From contig NZ_PKGB01000010.1 in assembly GCF_002848135.1 (NCBI RefSeq), positions 21,021 to 85,020 on the forward strand: 64,000 nucleotides of DNA, read 5' to 3'. Source of the DNA: Hydrogenovibrio sp. SC-1 (lineage in GTDB: Bacteria > Pseudomonadota > Gammaproteobacteria > Thiomicrospirales > Thiomicrospiraceae). The number at the start of each line of letters is the position of its first letter. Position 1 is the stretch's first letter. Position numbers and translations under genes: made by a program. Of the stretch, positions 27,648-36,533 are shown piece after piece. The notes beneath the pieces were generated by a model, which saw only the letters and a program-made list of their open reading frames with translations, was not told the DNA's origin and searched no databases.

Positions 27648-27741
27648 AAGGTTCCGTAACTAGGGTAATAATGGTTAATTTCAATAAGTATAGCGATTTT
27701 ACATGTCGAAAAAATGAAAAATGTGTGAATTCGTTTTCGAT

Positions 27742-28011
27742 TTATTCAGGGGTCTTTGACGGGGGATGTTGGCAATCGGGCACTGGGTCAATTCCGCCGG
27801 GATTACCAGGGTGACATCGGGCTATGCGCTTAATGGATAGCCAGCCGCCTTTCAGTACACCACACTTTTGAATGGCTTCTTGGCTGTAATGTGAACAGCT
27901 CGGATAGAATCGACAACGAGGCCCGATAAGAGGACTGATAAACAGTTGATAAAAGCGAATCAATCCAAGAAGTAGCCATTTAAAGGGATTCATTTGTTTT
28001 GAGGTATCCAT
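27742..28011 (-). CDS. yidD: Membrane protein insertion efficiency factor YidD
   Basis: The 89-residue protein carries the YidD pattern [20 protein letters not shown] followed by [11 protein letters not shown], with two conserved cysteines, [17 protein letters not shown] and an amphipathic N-terminus. YidD aids YidC-dependent membrane insertion. It is usually encoded between rnpA and yidC near rpmH, but none of these are here, so it stands apart, upstream of ppk on the same strand. The start [12 protein letters not shown] could also be the internal methionine seven codons later. Confidence 0.93.
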   Translation of the reverse strand: MDTSKQMNPFKWLLLGLIRFYQLFISPLIGPRCRFYPSCSHYSQEAIQKCGVLKGGWLSIKRIARCHPGNPGGIDPVPDCQHPPSKTPE

Positions 28012-28193
28012 GAATCTAAAATCATAACTTTAACATGAATTCAACGGTGGCGTAAGGGCGAAATGGACGTTCATGTCAGGTTTGTCTTTGTGTGATTTAC
28101 CTCCGTAAAGTTAGATGCAATCGCAGTGTAAAGGGGTTAAAATAAAATTTTGAAACGGCGCGTAACCCTCTTATTAAAACCAAGGTTGAAATC

Positions 28194-29528
28194 ATGAGTA
28201 GTACTCTAATTACCCAAGCAAAAATTGTAAATGAAGGCAAAATTGTCGAAGCAGATCTGTTAATAAATAACGGCCTTATTGAAAAAATTTCGCCGAAATT
28301 GGATGTGCAAGCTGATCGAGTGATTGATGCGAATGGAATGCATCTGCTCCCTGGTTTTATTGATGATCAGGTGCATTTCCGCGATCCGGGGTTTGCTGAG
28401 AAGGGGTCAATCGCCACCGAATCGAAAGCCGCTGTTGCGGGTGGGACGACCAGTTTTATGGATATGCCGAATGTGAAGCCCGCGACCACCACTCTCGCGA
28501 ATTTGGAAGCCAAACATCAGTTAGCCGCAGAAACCTCTTGGGCCAACTATTCGTTTTACTTAGGCGCGACCAATGATAACCTTGAGGAAATTAAAGCCTT
28601 GGATGCGAATCAGGCTTGTGGGGTAAAAATCTTTATGGGCGCTTCGACGGGGAATATGCTGGTAGATCGCGAACAGGCGCTGACCGATGTGTTTCAACAC
28701 AGCCCGACTTTAATCACCACACATTGTGAAGATACGCCGATGATCCAAGCGCAAGAAGCGCTTTTTCGACAAAAATATGGTGAAGCTGTGCCCATGTCGG
28801 CACACCCTGAGATTCGCTGCCGAGAGGCCTGTTATAAATCCTCTTCCTTTGCCGTTGAGCTGGCCAAAAAAACCGGCGCTAATTTGCATGTATTGCACTT
28901 AACGACAGCTGAAGAAATGGCCTTATTTGCACCTGGACCAGTGGAAGGCAAACAAATTACTGCGGAGGCCTGTGTTCATCATTTATGGTTTAGTGCGGAT
29001 GACTACGAGCAAAAGGGCACCTTAATTAAATGCAATCCGGCCATTAAATCGGTTGCAGATCGTGACGCTATTCGTCAAGCTGTGCGCACGGGTCAAATTG
29101 ATATTATTGCCACCGATCATGCCCCGCACACTTGGGCGGAAAAACAAGGGTCTTATTTTCAAGCACCGGCAGGGCTGCCGCAAGTACAGCAGTCGTTGAC
29201 AGCCTTATTGGACTTAGTCAAACAGGGCGTGTTTGATTTGGAAACTATTGTGCAAAAAACAGCCCATAACGTTGCATTGCGCTATCAAATCGCCAATCGC
29301 GGCTTTATTCGTGAAGGCTATGCTGCCGATTTGGTGTTGGTGGATTTGAATCAGTCGCACACGGATCGCAAGCAAGATAACTTGTATCAATGTGGTTGGT
29401 CTCCTTGGGAAGGACATCAATTTTCATCGAGCGTGATCAGTACTTTTGTTAATGGCGATTTAAAATATCACCAAGGAAAATTGGGACACTTTACCCCAGG
29501 CCAGCGCTTACAATTTACGCGAGGGTAA
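28194..29528 (+). CDS. pyrC: Dihydroorotase (type I, 444 aa)
   Basis: The protein has the amidohydrolase motifs GFIDDQVHFRDPG, where the usual H-x-H is reduced to Q-V-H, the GVKIFMGASTGNML segment with the carbamylated-lysine position, THCEDTP, LHVLHLTT and ATDHAPHT. The length and KSVADRDAIRQAVRTGQIDI region match the 440-residue dihydroorotase class rather than the short E. coli PyrC. It should close carbamoyl aspartate to dihydroorotate, the step before PyrD and PyrE. It is a single gene with a weak CAAGG ribosome binding site. The 182-bp leader (28012-28193) shows no riboswitch I recognise. Confidence 0.87.
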   Translation: MSSTLITQAKIVNEGKIVEADLLINNGLIEKISPKLDVQADRVIDANGMHLLPGFIDDQVHFRDPGFAEKGSIATESKAAVAGGTTSFMDMPNVKPATTTLANLEAKHQLAAETSWANYSFYLGATNDNLEEIKALDANQACGVKIFMGASTGNMLVDREQALTDVFQHSPTLITTHCEDTPMIQAQEALFRQKYGEAVPMSAHPEIRCREACYKSSSFAVELAKKTGANLHVLHLTTAEEMALFAPGPVEGKQITAEACVHHLWFSADDYEQKGTLIKCNPAIKSVADRDAIRQAVRTGQIDIIATDHAPHTWAEKQGSYFQAPAGLPQVQQSLTALLDLVKQGVFDLETIVQKTAHNVALRYQIANRGFIREGYAADLVLVDLNQSHTDRKQDNLYQCGWSPWEGHQFSSSVISTFVNGDLKYHQGKLGHFTPGQRLQFTRG

Positions 29529-29554
29529 CCTGTGTTTTGAGAGCACAAAAATGA

Positions 29555-29564
29555 CCAGGCCTGG
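29555..29564. repeat. CCAGGCCTGG palindrome, copy 7 (intergenic)
   Basis: Perfect core 26 bp after the pyrC stop, with AAAAATGA on the left and TTATAAT on the right. No extended T-run follows, so a terminator role is unlikely here. Confidence 0.9.
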
Positions 29565-29626
29565 TTATAATGAAATCTATTCTAAGCTTTTTGGCTGCGG
29601 TTTGGGTTGCATCCGCCTTGAAGAGA

Positions 29627-29655
29627 TTGCAAAGATTTACCAACACTTGTAAAGT
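29627..29655 (+). promoter_or_regulatory. Candidate promoter of the EAL-HDOD gene
   Basis: TTGCAA at 29627-29632 and TAAAGT at 29650-29655 are 17 bp apart, 29 bp upstream of the ATG. The -10 box is imperfect and overlaps the small palindrome CACTTGTAAAGTG. Confidence 0.35.
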
Positions 29656-29684
29656 GATCATATAACACACAAAAGAGGTTGCAA

Positions 29685-30887
29685 ATGTCAGCAGTGTATA
29701 TTGGGCGCCAGCCCATCCTGGATCGTAATATGAAACTGTTTGCTTATGAGTTGCAGTTTCACCAAGGATTAAACCCCAATCAAAAAACCGTTGAAGCCTC
29801 TGCACAGCTATTAGCAAAAACCGAGTCGGAAATCGGTCTACAATCCATTGTCGGCGGGCATGTCGCATTAATTAACCTGCCTCATGATTTAATGATCCAA
29901 TCCAATGACTTTGCCAGTTTCGAAGATAAACGTAATTTGGTTTTGGAGATTCCCTCTAATGTTGATAAGGACGTGGACGTTCTTAAAAAACTGAAAGAAC
30001 TCAAAAGTCAGGGGGCTTCTATCGCATTAGATAATTTTATTGATGATGACTCCAGTTTGAAGCTGGCCAATATTAGTGATTTTGTCAAGATTGATAACGA
30101 AACCATGTCTGAAGTCAAAATGAAGTCGATGATTGAAGAGCTTCATGCCAAGGGCAAAAAAGTCATTGCGGAAAAAGTTGAAACGGAAGAAATCTATCAA
30201 TACCTAAAGAAACTGGGGTTTGATTATTTTCAGGGCTATTTTTTCACCAATCCCGTTATTATCAATGGCAAAAAGTTAACGGGCAATAAGCTGACGCTGT
30301 TGCAAGTGTTAGCCAAGATTAATGACCCTAAAACCAGCTTTAAAGAACTCTCCAATATTTTAAGTAAAGATGTGGCGTTGACTCACAAATTATTAGTGGC
30401 GGTGAATAATCCGGCAGCCATGATTCCAATTGAAGTGGAAACCGTTTCCGATGCTCTCAATTACATGGGTCTAAAGCGATTGAAGTTTTGGGTCAATATG
30501 ATGATGTTGTCCGACTTGAATGATGTACCGAAAGAGCTTTTGACCACGTCCTTAATGCGCGCAAAATTCTGTGAGGCTTTGGCGATTAAAGCTGGGTTTC
30601 AGCGAGAGAAAGACAGTTATTTCTTGGTCGGTCTTTTTTCCAATTTAGGTGCCTTCTTTCGTTCACCGGTTGCCGAAATCGTTGCTGAAATGCCCTTGTC
30701 GGAAGAGATTAAGTTGGCATTGGTTGAACATGAAGGGCCGATGGGAGACGCACTCAAATGCTTAAGCGAATTGGAGTCCACCTCACAGGATTTTGCCAAA
30801 TTAACCTTTGATAAGTTGGATATCAGCGATATCGCCAGTTTATTTATGGAAGCCTCTGCTTGGGCACACCAAGCCAGTACTGACTGA
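29685..30887 (+). CDS. EAL-HDOD signalling protein (YuxH/CdgJ type)
   Basis: A TTG at 29679 opens the frame, but the ATG at 29685 lies 6 bp after AGAGG, so it is chosen. The 400-residue protein has a degenerate EAL domain (about 1-200). EAL is replaced by ELQ, LEITE by LEIPS, and IDDF by LDNF, while KID, AEKVET and the QGYFF motif persist. It is therefore unlikely to cleave c-di-GMP. An HDOD domain follows (about 205-390, KLLVAVNNPAAMI and ALNYMGLKRLKFW). Proteins of this layout, such as CdgJ of Vibrio, act on motility through protein contacts. Its gene stands alone between pyrC and the kinase operon. Confidence 0.88.
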   Translation: MSAVYIGRQPILDRNMKLFAYELQFHQGLNPNQKTVEASAQLLAKTESEIGLQSIVGGHVALINLPHDLMIQSNDFASFEDKRNLVLEIPSNVDKDVDVLKKLKELKSQGASIALDNFIDDDSSLKLANISDFVKIDNETMSEVKMKSMIEELHAKGKKVIAEKVETEEIYQYLKKLGFDYFQGYFFTNPVIINGKKLTGNKLTLLQVLAKINDPKTSFKELSNILSKDVALTHKLLVAVNNPAAMIPIEVETVSDALNYMGLKRLKFWVNMMMLSDLNDVPKELLTTSLMRAKFCEALAIKAGFQREKDSYFLVGLFSNLGAFFRSPVAEIVAEMPLSEEIKLALVEHEGPMGDALKCLSELESTSQDFAKLTFDKLDISDIASLFMEASAWAHQASTD

Positions 30888-30955
30888 CCAATATCCCCGA
30901 TTTATGTGATCTGGGATTTGCACCCTCTGTTCAATCTATTCAAAAGGAAATGACA

Positions 30956-32326
30956 ATGACTATGCAATCCATCAATCCAGCCACAGGCGAGTTGAATGCC
31001 GAGTTTGAAACTTGGGATCAAGACACCTTAGATGAGGTGGTCACGCAAGCCGGTTATGGTTTTGCCGATTGGTCACAATTAACCCCTTTAGAAGATCGAA
31101 TAGCATTGTTACGACGCTTAGGCGATGTATTGCTGGATGATCAGGAACCCTTAGCGGAACTGATGACACTGGAGATGGGGAAACTCTATTCAGAAGCGGT
31201 GGCAGAAGTGCAAAAGTGTGCCTCCTTATGCGATTACTATGCGGATCATGCCGCTGAGTTTTTGGCGGATGAACTGATTGAATCGGATGCGTCCAAGAGT
31301 TATTTAGCCTATTTACCGTTGGGCGTGGTGTTAGGGGTAATGCCTTGGAATTATCCGTTTTGGCAGGTGATTCGATTCGCAGTGCCAACTGTGACTGCTG
31401 GTAATATTGCATTATTGAAACATGCGTCTAATGTCCCTCAATGTGCATTGGCCTTGGAAGAAGTGTTTCGCAAGGCCGGTTATCCTGATGGCGTGTTTTC
31501 AGCATTGATGATTGGCTCCGATCAGGTCGCTTCCGTGATTCGACACCCTGCCGTTAAGGCCGTTTCACTCACAGGTAGTGAGGCGGCGGGTCGCAAAGTG
31601 GCGAGCGTTGCTGGAGAACAATTGAAAAAAACCGTTTTGGAACTGGGCGGATCAGATGCGTTTATTGTCTTGGACAGTGCAGATATGAAAGCTGCGGTCG
31701 CGGGGGCGGTTAAAGGACGGTTTTTGAACGCTGGGCAAAGTTGTATCGCGGCTAAACGCTTTATTGTGGATGCGGCTTTAGTAGAGACGTTTACTGAACA
31801 GTTTAAACAGGCCATTGAAAGCGATTTGGTGGTGGGCGACCCAATGGATGCCAATACAACCCTGGCACCGATGGCGCGACAAGATTTATTGGATGAATTG
31901 CATCAACAGGTCATGAAATCGGTGGAAATGGGTGCAAAAATCGTCACCGGCGGTTATCAACTGGATCGGCCTGGCGCTTATTATGCACCGACGATACTGA
32001 CCAATGTCAGTAGCGGTATGCCGGCTTACGACGAAGAATTTTTCGGTCCAGTCGCGATTATTTTAAAAGCGTCTGAACCCGCGCATGCACTCGGTTTGGC
32101 CAATGGCATTGATTATGGGTTGGGAGGGTCTATTTGGACCAATGATTTAGCAACCGCCGAAACGATGGCGCGAGGCATGGAGTCAGGAGCTACCTTTATT
32201 AACAGTCCGACTTTTTCTGACCCACGCCTGCCATTTGGTGGGGTCAAAAATTCGGGTTATGGCCGAGAGCTATCGGCGCAAGGCATTCGCGAGTTTACCA
32301 ATATCAAAACGGTTTGGATTAAATAG
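30956..32326 (+). CDS. Aldehyde dehydrogenase, succinate-semialdehyde dehydrogenase-like
   Basis: ATG codons occur at 30950, 30956 and 30962. AAAGGAA at 30943-30949 favours 30956 (456 residues). The enzyme has NAD(P)-binding VMPWNYPFWQ, the catalytic glutamate in VLELGGSDAF, the nucleophilic cysteine in NAGQSCIAAKR, and the C-terminal EEFFGPVAII and LPFGGVKNSGYGRE. The length and LPLGVVLGVMPWNYP style resemble the GabD1/cyanobacterial SSADH class, but betaine-aldehyde or other substrates cannot be excluded. It is the first of six genes running to 43196. Its stop overlaps the next start by one base, which places a metabolic enzyme in a signalling operon. Confidence 0.85.
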   Translation: MTMQSINPATGELNAEFETWDQDTLDEVVTQAGYGFADWSQLTPLEDRIALLRRLGDVLLDDQEPLAELMTLEMGKLYSEAVAEVQKCASLCDYYADHAAEFLADELIESDASKSYLAYLPLGVVLGVMPWNYPFWQVIRFAVPTVTAGNIALLKHASNVPQCALALEEVFRKAGYPDGVFSALMIGSDQVASVIRHPAVKAVSLTGSEAAGRKVASVAGEQLKKTVLELGGSDAFIVLDSADMKAAVAGAVKGRFLNAGQSCIAAKRFIVDAALVETFTEQFKQAIESDLVVGDPMDANTTLAPMARQDLLDELHQQVMKSVEMGAKIVTGGYQLDRPGAYYAPTILTNVSSGMPAYDEEFFGPVAIILKASEPAHALGLANGIDYGLGGSIWTNDLATAETMARGMESGATFINSPTFSDPRLPFGGVKNSGYGRELSAQGIREFTNIKTVWIK

Positions 32327-33108
32327 TGACCGCACTGGACTTGATTTGGAAAACTCTGGGTGACTTAAAATCGCCAAAGATTTTAATTCGATTATTTATT
32401 CCTTTTGCCATAGGGCTTGTACTGGTTTCCTTATTGGGTTACGGCCTTTTCGGTTGGCTGTTAGCCAGTGGCTTCGTTACCGACAGTGCCATTGTGCAGG
32501 ACATGAATCAATGGCAACTAGAAGCGGAATCAACCATTGGTGCCATCCCCTTAATTGGTGGCTTATTACTCTGGTTTTTGGGAATGGTCTTTACGGTCAT
32601 TGCCGGCTTGATTGGCATTATTTTGGGTAGTTATTTGGTATTGTTGTTTGCGATGATTATCACCGGTTTTATGACCGATTCATTGGTTAAAGCAGTGCAT
32701 GATTTGCATTATCCCCATACCGACTACCAAGGGCATGGTTCCTTAAGCGGAATGTTATGGAAAATGACCCTGTTTGGTTTGGGTATGGTGTTGTTGTTAT
32801 TGCTAACCTTACCCTTATTATTTATCCCCTTAGTCAATCTCCTTTGGTTTTGGGCGATCGGGTTTATCTTTTTTCGCTATGCGTTGGTATTGGATGTTGG
32901 CCAGGTTATTTTACCGGAGCCGCTATTTAAACAATTATCGCCTTTTAATCGTTGGACGCCGACGGTTACATTAGCCGCATTGTTTTCATTGAGCTTATTG
33001 CCGATGATTAGCTTTTTTGTGCCCGTGTTTGGGGTGATTGCCTTAGCACACTATTATTTTGATCAATTATCTTTGTTACCGGTTTCCAATGAAGAGGACT
33101 CGCCTTGA
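32326..33108 (+). CDS. EI24-domain (CysZ/EtfM-like) membrane protein
   Basis: The start is a GTG at 32326 overlapping the last base of the dehydrogenase stop. The 260-residue protein has about six hydrophobic segments (about 22-48, 75-105, 106-125, 148-172, 172-192 and 212-245). It shows the EI24/DUF540 pattern, including LWKMTLFGLGMVLLL and WFWAIGFIFFRYALVLD. CysZ of E. coli imports sulfate, while other members are of unknown function. The C-terminus overlaps the next gene by 4 bases (TTGA). No cys genes adjoin, so a sulfate role is not supported by context. Confidence 0.75.
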   Translation: MTALDLIWKTLGDLKSPKILIRLFIPFAIGLVLVSLLGYGLFGWLLASGFVTDSAIVQDMNQWQLEAESTIGAIPLIGGLLLWFLGMVFTVIAGLIGIILGSYLVLLFAMIITGFMTDSLVKAVHDLHYPHTDYQGHGSLSGMLWKMTLFGLGMVLLLLLTLPLLFIPLVNLLWFWAIGFIFFRYALVLDVGQVILPEPLFKQLSPFNRWTPTVTLAALFSLSLLPMISFFVPVFGVIALAHYYFDQLSLLPVSNEEDSP

Positions 33109-36100
33109 TTTTTCCCAGTTTAGTGCAGTTAGCGACCCGTGACGTGGTCACACTGGATGCCTCTCAATCTTTAAAAGAAGCGGTGCATTTAATGAACGTG
33201 CACCATATTCGAGATATCATTGTTACTCAGGGACAAAGTTATTCCATTTTGACGGCGCGCGAGTTGATTGATTTTCAAATTCGTCAGGTTTCTCTTGATA
33301 CGCCCTTGGCCGATTTGCATCTGAATATTGTGCCGCAAATGTTCGAGAATGACAGTGTGATGAAAGCCTTAATGGTGATTCAAAACCATCCTGATAACCA
33401 TGTGTGTTTAATTAATGAAGACAAAGACATTATTGGCATTGTCAGTTATTCCGATTTAGCAGCCAGTTTGCAACCAGATCAGTTGGTGCAATCTCAATCG
33501 GTCGGTGACGTGGTGCGTGATAAACCATTTTTGCAGGTTGAGGCATCAGATGATTTGCAAACTGTTTTTCAAAAAATGCATCAACTGAATGAAACGGCCG
33601 CGATAGTGATGCAGCAGCAAGCGGTGGGCATCATTACCCAAACCAATGTGATTGAATTATTAGACAGTGAACACAATTGGCAAAAACCCGTGGCCGACTA
33701 TATGACCGCCCCGCTAATGACTGTGTGTGGCACTGCCAGTGTGCAGTATGCATTAGCGGTGAGCCGAGAGCATCATATAAAACATATCGTAGTTGAAGAG
33801 CAGCAACAGGTGGTTGGTGTGCTCCATCAAAAAGACCTAGTCTCGCTGGTCTATGAAAGCCTACACCAACGCTATGAAAATGAAAATAAGCAGCTGAAAC
33901 AAGAAATGGACTTGTTAAAAGCAGGTCCGTTGGTCAGTGTGATTTGGAGAGTTGCGCCTGGTTGGCCAGTGAAATATGTCACGCCAAATTTATCTAAGGT
34001 ATTGGGTTATCAGGTTTCGGAATGGGTCTCGTCCGGTTTTCGGTTCGGTGACCTCATTCATCCAGATGATGTCTCGCGAATCAGCCAGGAAGTTGAAACG
34101 CATATTGCCGAAAAAGCGCCCTACTGGGAGCAACGTTATCGGATCTTGTCAAAACAAGGGCAATGGCAGTGGTTTTATGATTACAGTCAACCAATTTATG
34201 GTGACAATAATCAGGTAAATGAAGTGTTTGGCTATTTATTAGACCAAACGCATTTGATAGAGACTGAACGCGCTTTACAACAAAGCGAGCAACAGTATCG
34301 AAGTCTATTTGAACTCTATCCCTTGGCGACCGTATTGATTGACCCTGATACCCAATTGCCGGTGCGATTTAACAAACAAGCCTATCAGCAATTAGGCTAT
34401 CCGCCTGAAATTTTTGCGCATTTGCGAATTGCTGATTATGAGGTGTTCGAGTCTGAACAGAAAATTAAAGCGCACATGAATCAAGCTCAAGAGCATGAGG
34501 GAGTCTCATTTGAAACTCAACATCGTCATCGTTCGGGTGCGATCTTAGACGTTAAGGTTACGGCCAAAAGTGTTCAGTTTGACGATAAGTCGTTCTTCTT
34601 GAGCGTCTTTGAAGATATTAGTGCGCTGAAACAATCACAACAGGCGTTAGAAGCATCGCATCAAAAGGAACGACAACTCAATGTAGAGAAATCTCAGTTT
34701 TTAGCCTATTTAACACATGAGATTCGCACCCCTTTATCGGGCATGATTGGCTTGTGTGATATGGCGAATAATTATTCTGATATTGAGTCGTTAAAAGACG
34801 CTTCCCGACACGTTTCGAAGGCCGCACAACAACTGATGTCCCTAATGAATGACCTGCTGGATATGTCAAAAATTGAGGCGAATAAGTTAACCTTGTCGTT
34901 ACAACCGATTCGATTAGAAACGTTGACTCGCGAAGCCATGACCTTAGTGGAAGGTATCAAGCGTGTGGGGCAGCCTGTTGAACTCCATTTGCATTATGAT
35001 CAAACACTCCCCCGTTTACTGAATATCGATCCTCAGCGTTTGCGTCAGGTGTTGATGAATTTAATGAGTAATGCCATTAAGTTTACCGAACAAGGGCTGG
35101 TACAACTCGATATTTGTTTAACTAAGCTGAAAAATGACCAGGCCTGGGTCAAATTTTCCGTGACGGATACCGGTGTGGGGATATCCAAAGCCGATTTAGT
35201 CAATTTGTTTAAACCCTATCATCGAGTCAAGGCTAGCGAACAGTCTGTTGTCGGTACAGGATTAGGCCTGGCAATTAGTCAGCAGTTGGTACAGTTAATG
35301 GGAGGGGAAGGGGTCTCGGTAAGCAGTGAACAAGGTAAAGGCAGTTGTTTTAGCTTTGAAGTCCCTTTTTCATTGGCCGCTGATGGTCTTGAGGTGTCGA
35401 CATCTGATACGGCAGCGATGGCGGATGCTAAGCAGTTGACTGGACAAGTATTGGTGGCAGAAGATGATGCTATTAATCAACAGGTGATTCAGCAGCAGTT
35501 AATGGCGTTGGGCTTGACGAACGCGGTGTTGGTGAAGAATGGTGCTCAAGCCCTTGAAAAGGCGCAACAGCAATCATTCGATTTAGTCTTAATGGATGTG
35601 CACATGCCGGTAATGGGCGGCCTTGAAGCCAGTCGCCATTTGTTGAAGTTGTCTCCTGAATTGCCCATTATTGCTTTAAGCGCGGCCAATACTGAACAAG
35701 ATCGGCAATTGGCAGAAGACATTGGAATTCAGCATTACTTAGCGAAGCCAGTGGATATTAAAACCCTCTATTCCATGCTATCGGTCTATTTAAAAACAAC
35801 CGATCATCCGATTGAAATGGCTACCTTTGTGGCAGAGAGTGAACAAACAGGGGCAACCAGTCAATCAATAGCAGACGGTGCAAGCCAATCTGTGTTGATT
35901 AATCGTCAAAAAGGACTACAGCAATTAAATGGCAATCAAATCCTTTATACCAAACTACTCAATCAATTCTTAGAACAACTCAATGGTGACTACATTCAAC
36001 TGGCAAAAGCTCTAAGTGAAGCAACGAAACATTCAGCCAGTGACGCAGTACTGACCAAATTGCAAGCACAAAATCATGGGATGAAAGGGGTCGCTGCCAA

Positions 36101-36533
36101 TTTAGCATTAACCGCACTTTATGAAGTGAGCCAACAGGTTGATCGTCAATTGAAGCAGCAATTAGTGCCTAATCCTGAGTTAGTTGAAGTTTTTCAACAA
36201 GTGATAAATGATACCCAGCAAGCGATTCAAGATCAACTCGCCCATTTTTCGGAGCAAGCCGCTATGGATGACTTGCAAGCCGAGTCCTTAAAGGGCGTTG
36301 AACCTATGTCAAATATGGATTTGCAAGCGGCCTTACGACACTTGCTCAGTGACCTACAAAGTCAGCGCTTTTTAGAGGTTCAGCAGTTAAAGCCGATATG
36401 GGGAGGCTTGCCCAATCGTTTGCAAGAGGCCTATGGTAAGCCGTTAATGACGGCGATTGATAATTTTGAATTTGATGACGCCATTCATTATGTGAGTCTT
36501 ATATTGAATGCTTTGCAGGAGTCAGAACAATGA
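33105..36533 (+). CDS. Hybrid histidine kinase: CBS-CBS-CBS-CBS-PAS-PAS-HisKA-HATPase-REC-Hpt
   Basis: The start is a TTG at 33105, 6 bp after AGAGGA and overlapping the previous stop. Two CBS pairs occupy about 1-260 (IVTQGQSYSILTARELI, GVLHQKDLVSLVYESL), which in other proteins bind adenine nucleotides or sense ionic strength. Two PAS domains follow (about 280-505). Then come HisKA with LTHEIRTPL (His about 538), HATPase with GTGLGLAISQQL, a receiver with LMDVHMPV (Asp about 831), and an Hpt with HGMKG (His about 990). No membrane segment is evident, so it is cytoplasmic. All phosphorelay steps sit in one 1,142-residue chain. A CCAGGCCTGG copy at 35138 lies in the ATPase domain. The last 4 bases overlap the next gene. 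Confidence 0.9.
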   Translation: MIFPSLVQLATRDVVTLDASQSLKEAVHLMNVHHIRDIIVTQGQSYSILTARELIDFQIRQVSLDTPLADLHLNIVPQMFENDSVMKALMVIQNHPDNHVCLINEDKDIIGIVSYSDLAASLQPDQLVQSQSVGDVVRDKPFLQVEASDDLQTVFQKMHQLNETAAIVMQQQAVGIITQTNVIELLDSEHNWQKPVADYMTAPLMTVCGTASVQYALAVSREHHIKHIVVEEQQQVVGVLHQKDLVSLVYESLHQRYENENKQLKQEMDLLKAGPLVSVIWRVAPGWPVKYVTPNLSKVLGYQVSEWVSSGFRFGDLIHPDDVSRISQEVETHIAEKAPYWEQRYRILSKQGQWQWFYDYSQPIYGDNNQVNEVFGYLLDQTHLIETERALQQSEQQYRSLFELYPLATVLIDPDTQLPVRFNKQAYQQLGYPPEIFAHLRIADYEVFESEQKIKAHMNQAQEHEGVSFETQHRHRSGAILDVKVTAKSVQFDDKSFFLSVFEDISALKQSQQALEASHQKERQLNVEKSQFLAYLTHEIRTPLSGMIGLCDMANNYSDIESLKDASRHVSKAAQQLMSLMNDLLDMSKIEANKLTLSLQPIRLETLTREAMTLVEGIKRVGQPVELHLHYDQTLPRLLNIDPQRLRQVLMNLMSNAIKFTEQGLVQLDICLTKLKNDQAWVKFSVTDTGVGISKADLVNLFKPYHRVKASEQSVVGTGLGLAISQQLVQLMGGEGVSVSSEQGKGSCFSFEVPFSLAADGLEVSTSDTAAMADAKQLTGQVLVAEDDAINQQVIQQQLMALGLTNAVLVKNGAQALEKAQQQSFDLVLMDVHMPVMGGLEASRHLLKLSPELPIIALSAANTEQDRQLAEDIGIQHYLAKPVDIKTLYSMLSVYLKTTDHPIEMATFVAESEQTGATSQSIADGASQSVLINRQKGLQQLNGNQILYTKLLNQFLEQLNGDYIQLAKALSEATKHSASDAVLTKLQAQNHGMKGVAANLALTALYEVSQQVDRQLKQQLVPNPELVEVFQQVINDTQQAIQDQLAHFSEQAAMDDLQAESLKGVEPMSNMDLQAALRHLLSDLQSQRFLEVQQLKPIWGGLPNRLQEAYGKPLMTAIDNFEFDDAIHYVSLILNALQESEQ
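35138..35147. repeat. CCAGGCCTGG palindrome, copy 8 (kinase ATPase domain)
   Basis: Perfect core with AAAAATGA and GTCAAATTTT flanks, read as Gln-Ala-Trp in the HATPase domain. It is at the same protein position as copy 9 and as the variant at 38101. Confidence 0.9.

Noticed and set aside
27648..27741. Pho-box upstream of ppk
   Set aside because: No CTGTCAT repeat pair at the right spacing is present. Only loose AT-rich similarity was seen.
28012..28193. Riboswitch in the dihydroorotase leader
   Set aside because: No conserved aptamer core or terminator-antiterminator pair is visible.
30888..30955. Hairpin ATCCCCGAT/GATCTGGGAT after the EAL-HDOD gene
   Set aside because: It has a mismatch and no T-run, so a terminator call is not justified.
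35262..35272. Further palindrome half-sites such as ATTAGGCCTGGC in the kinase gene
   Set aside because: They share only 8 of 10 core bases and lack the A-run/T-run flanks, so they were not counted.
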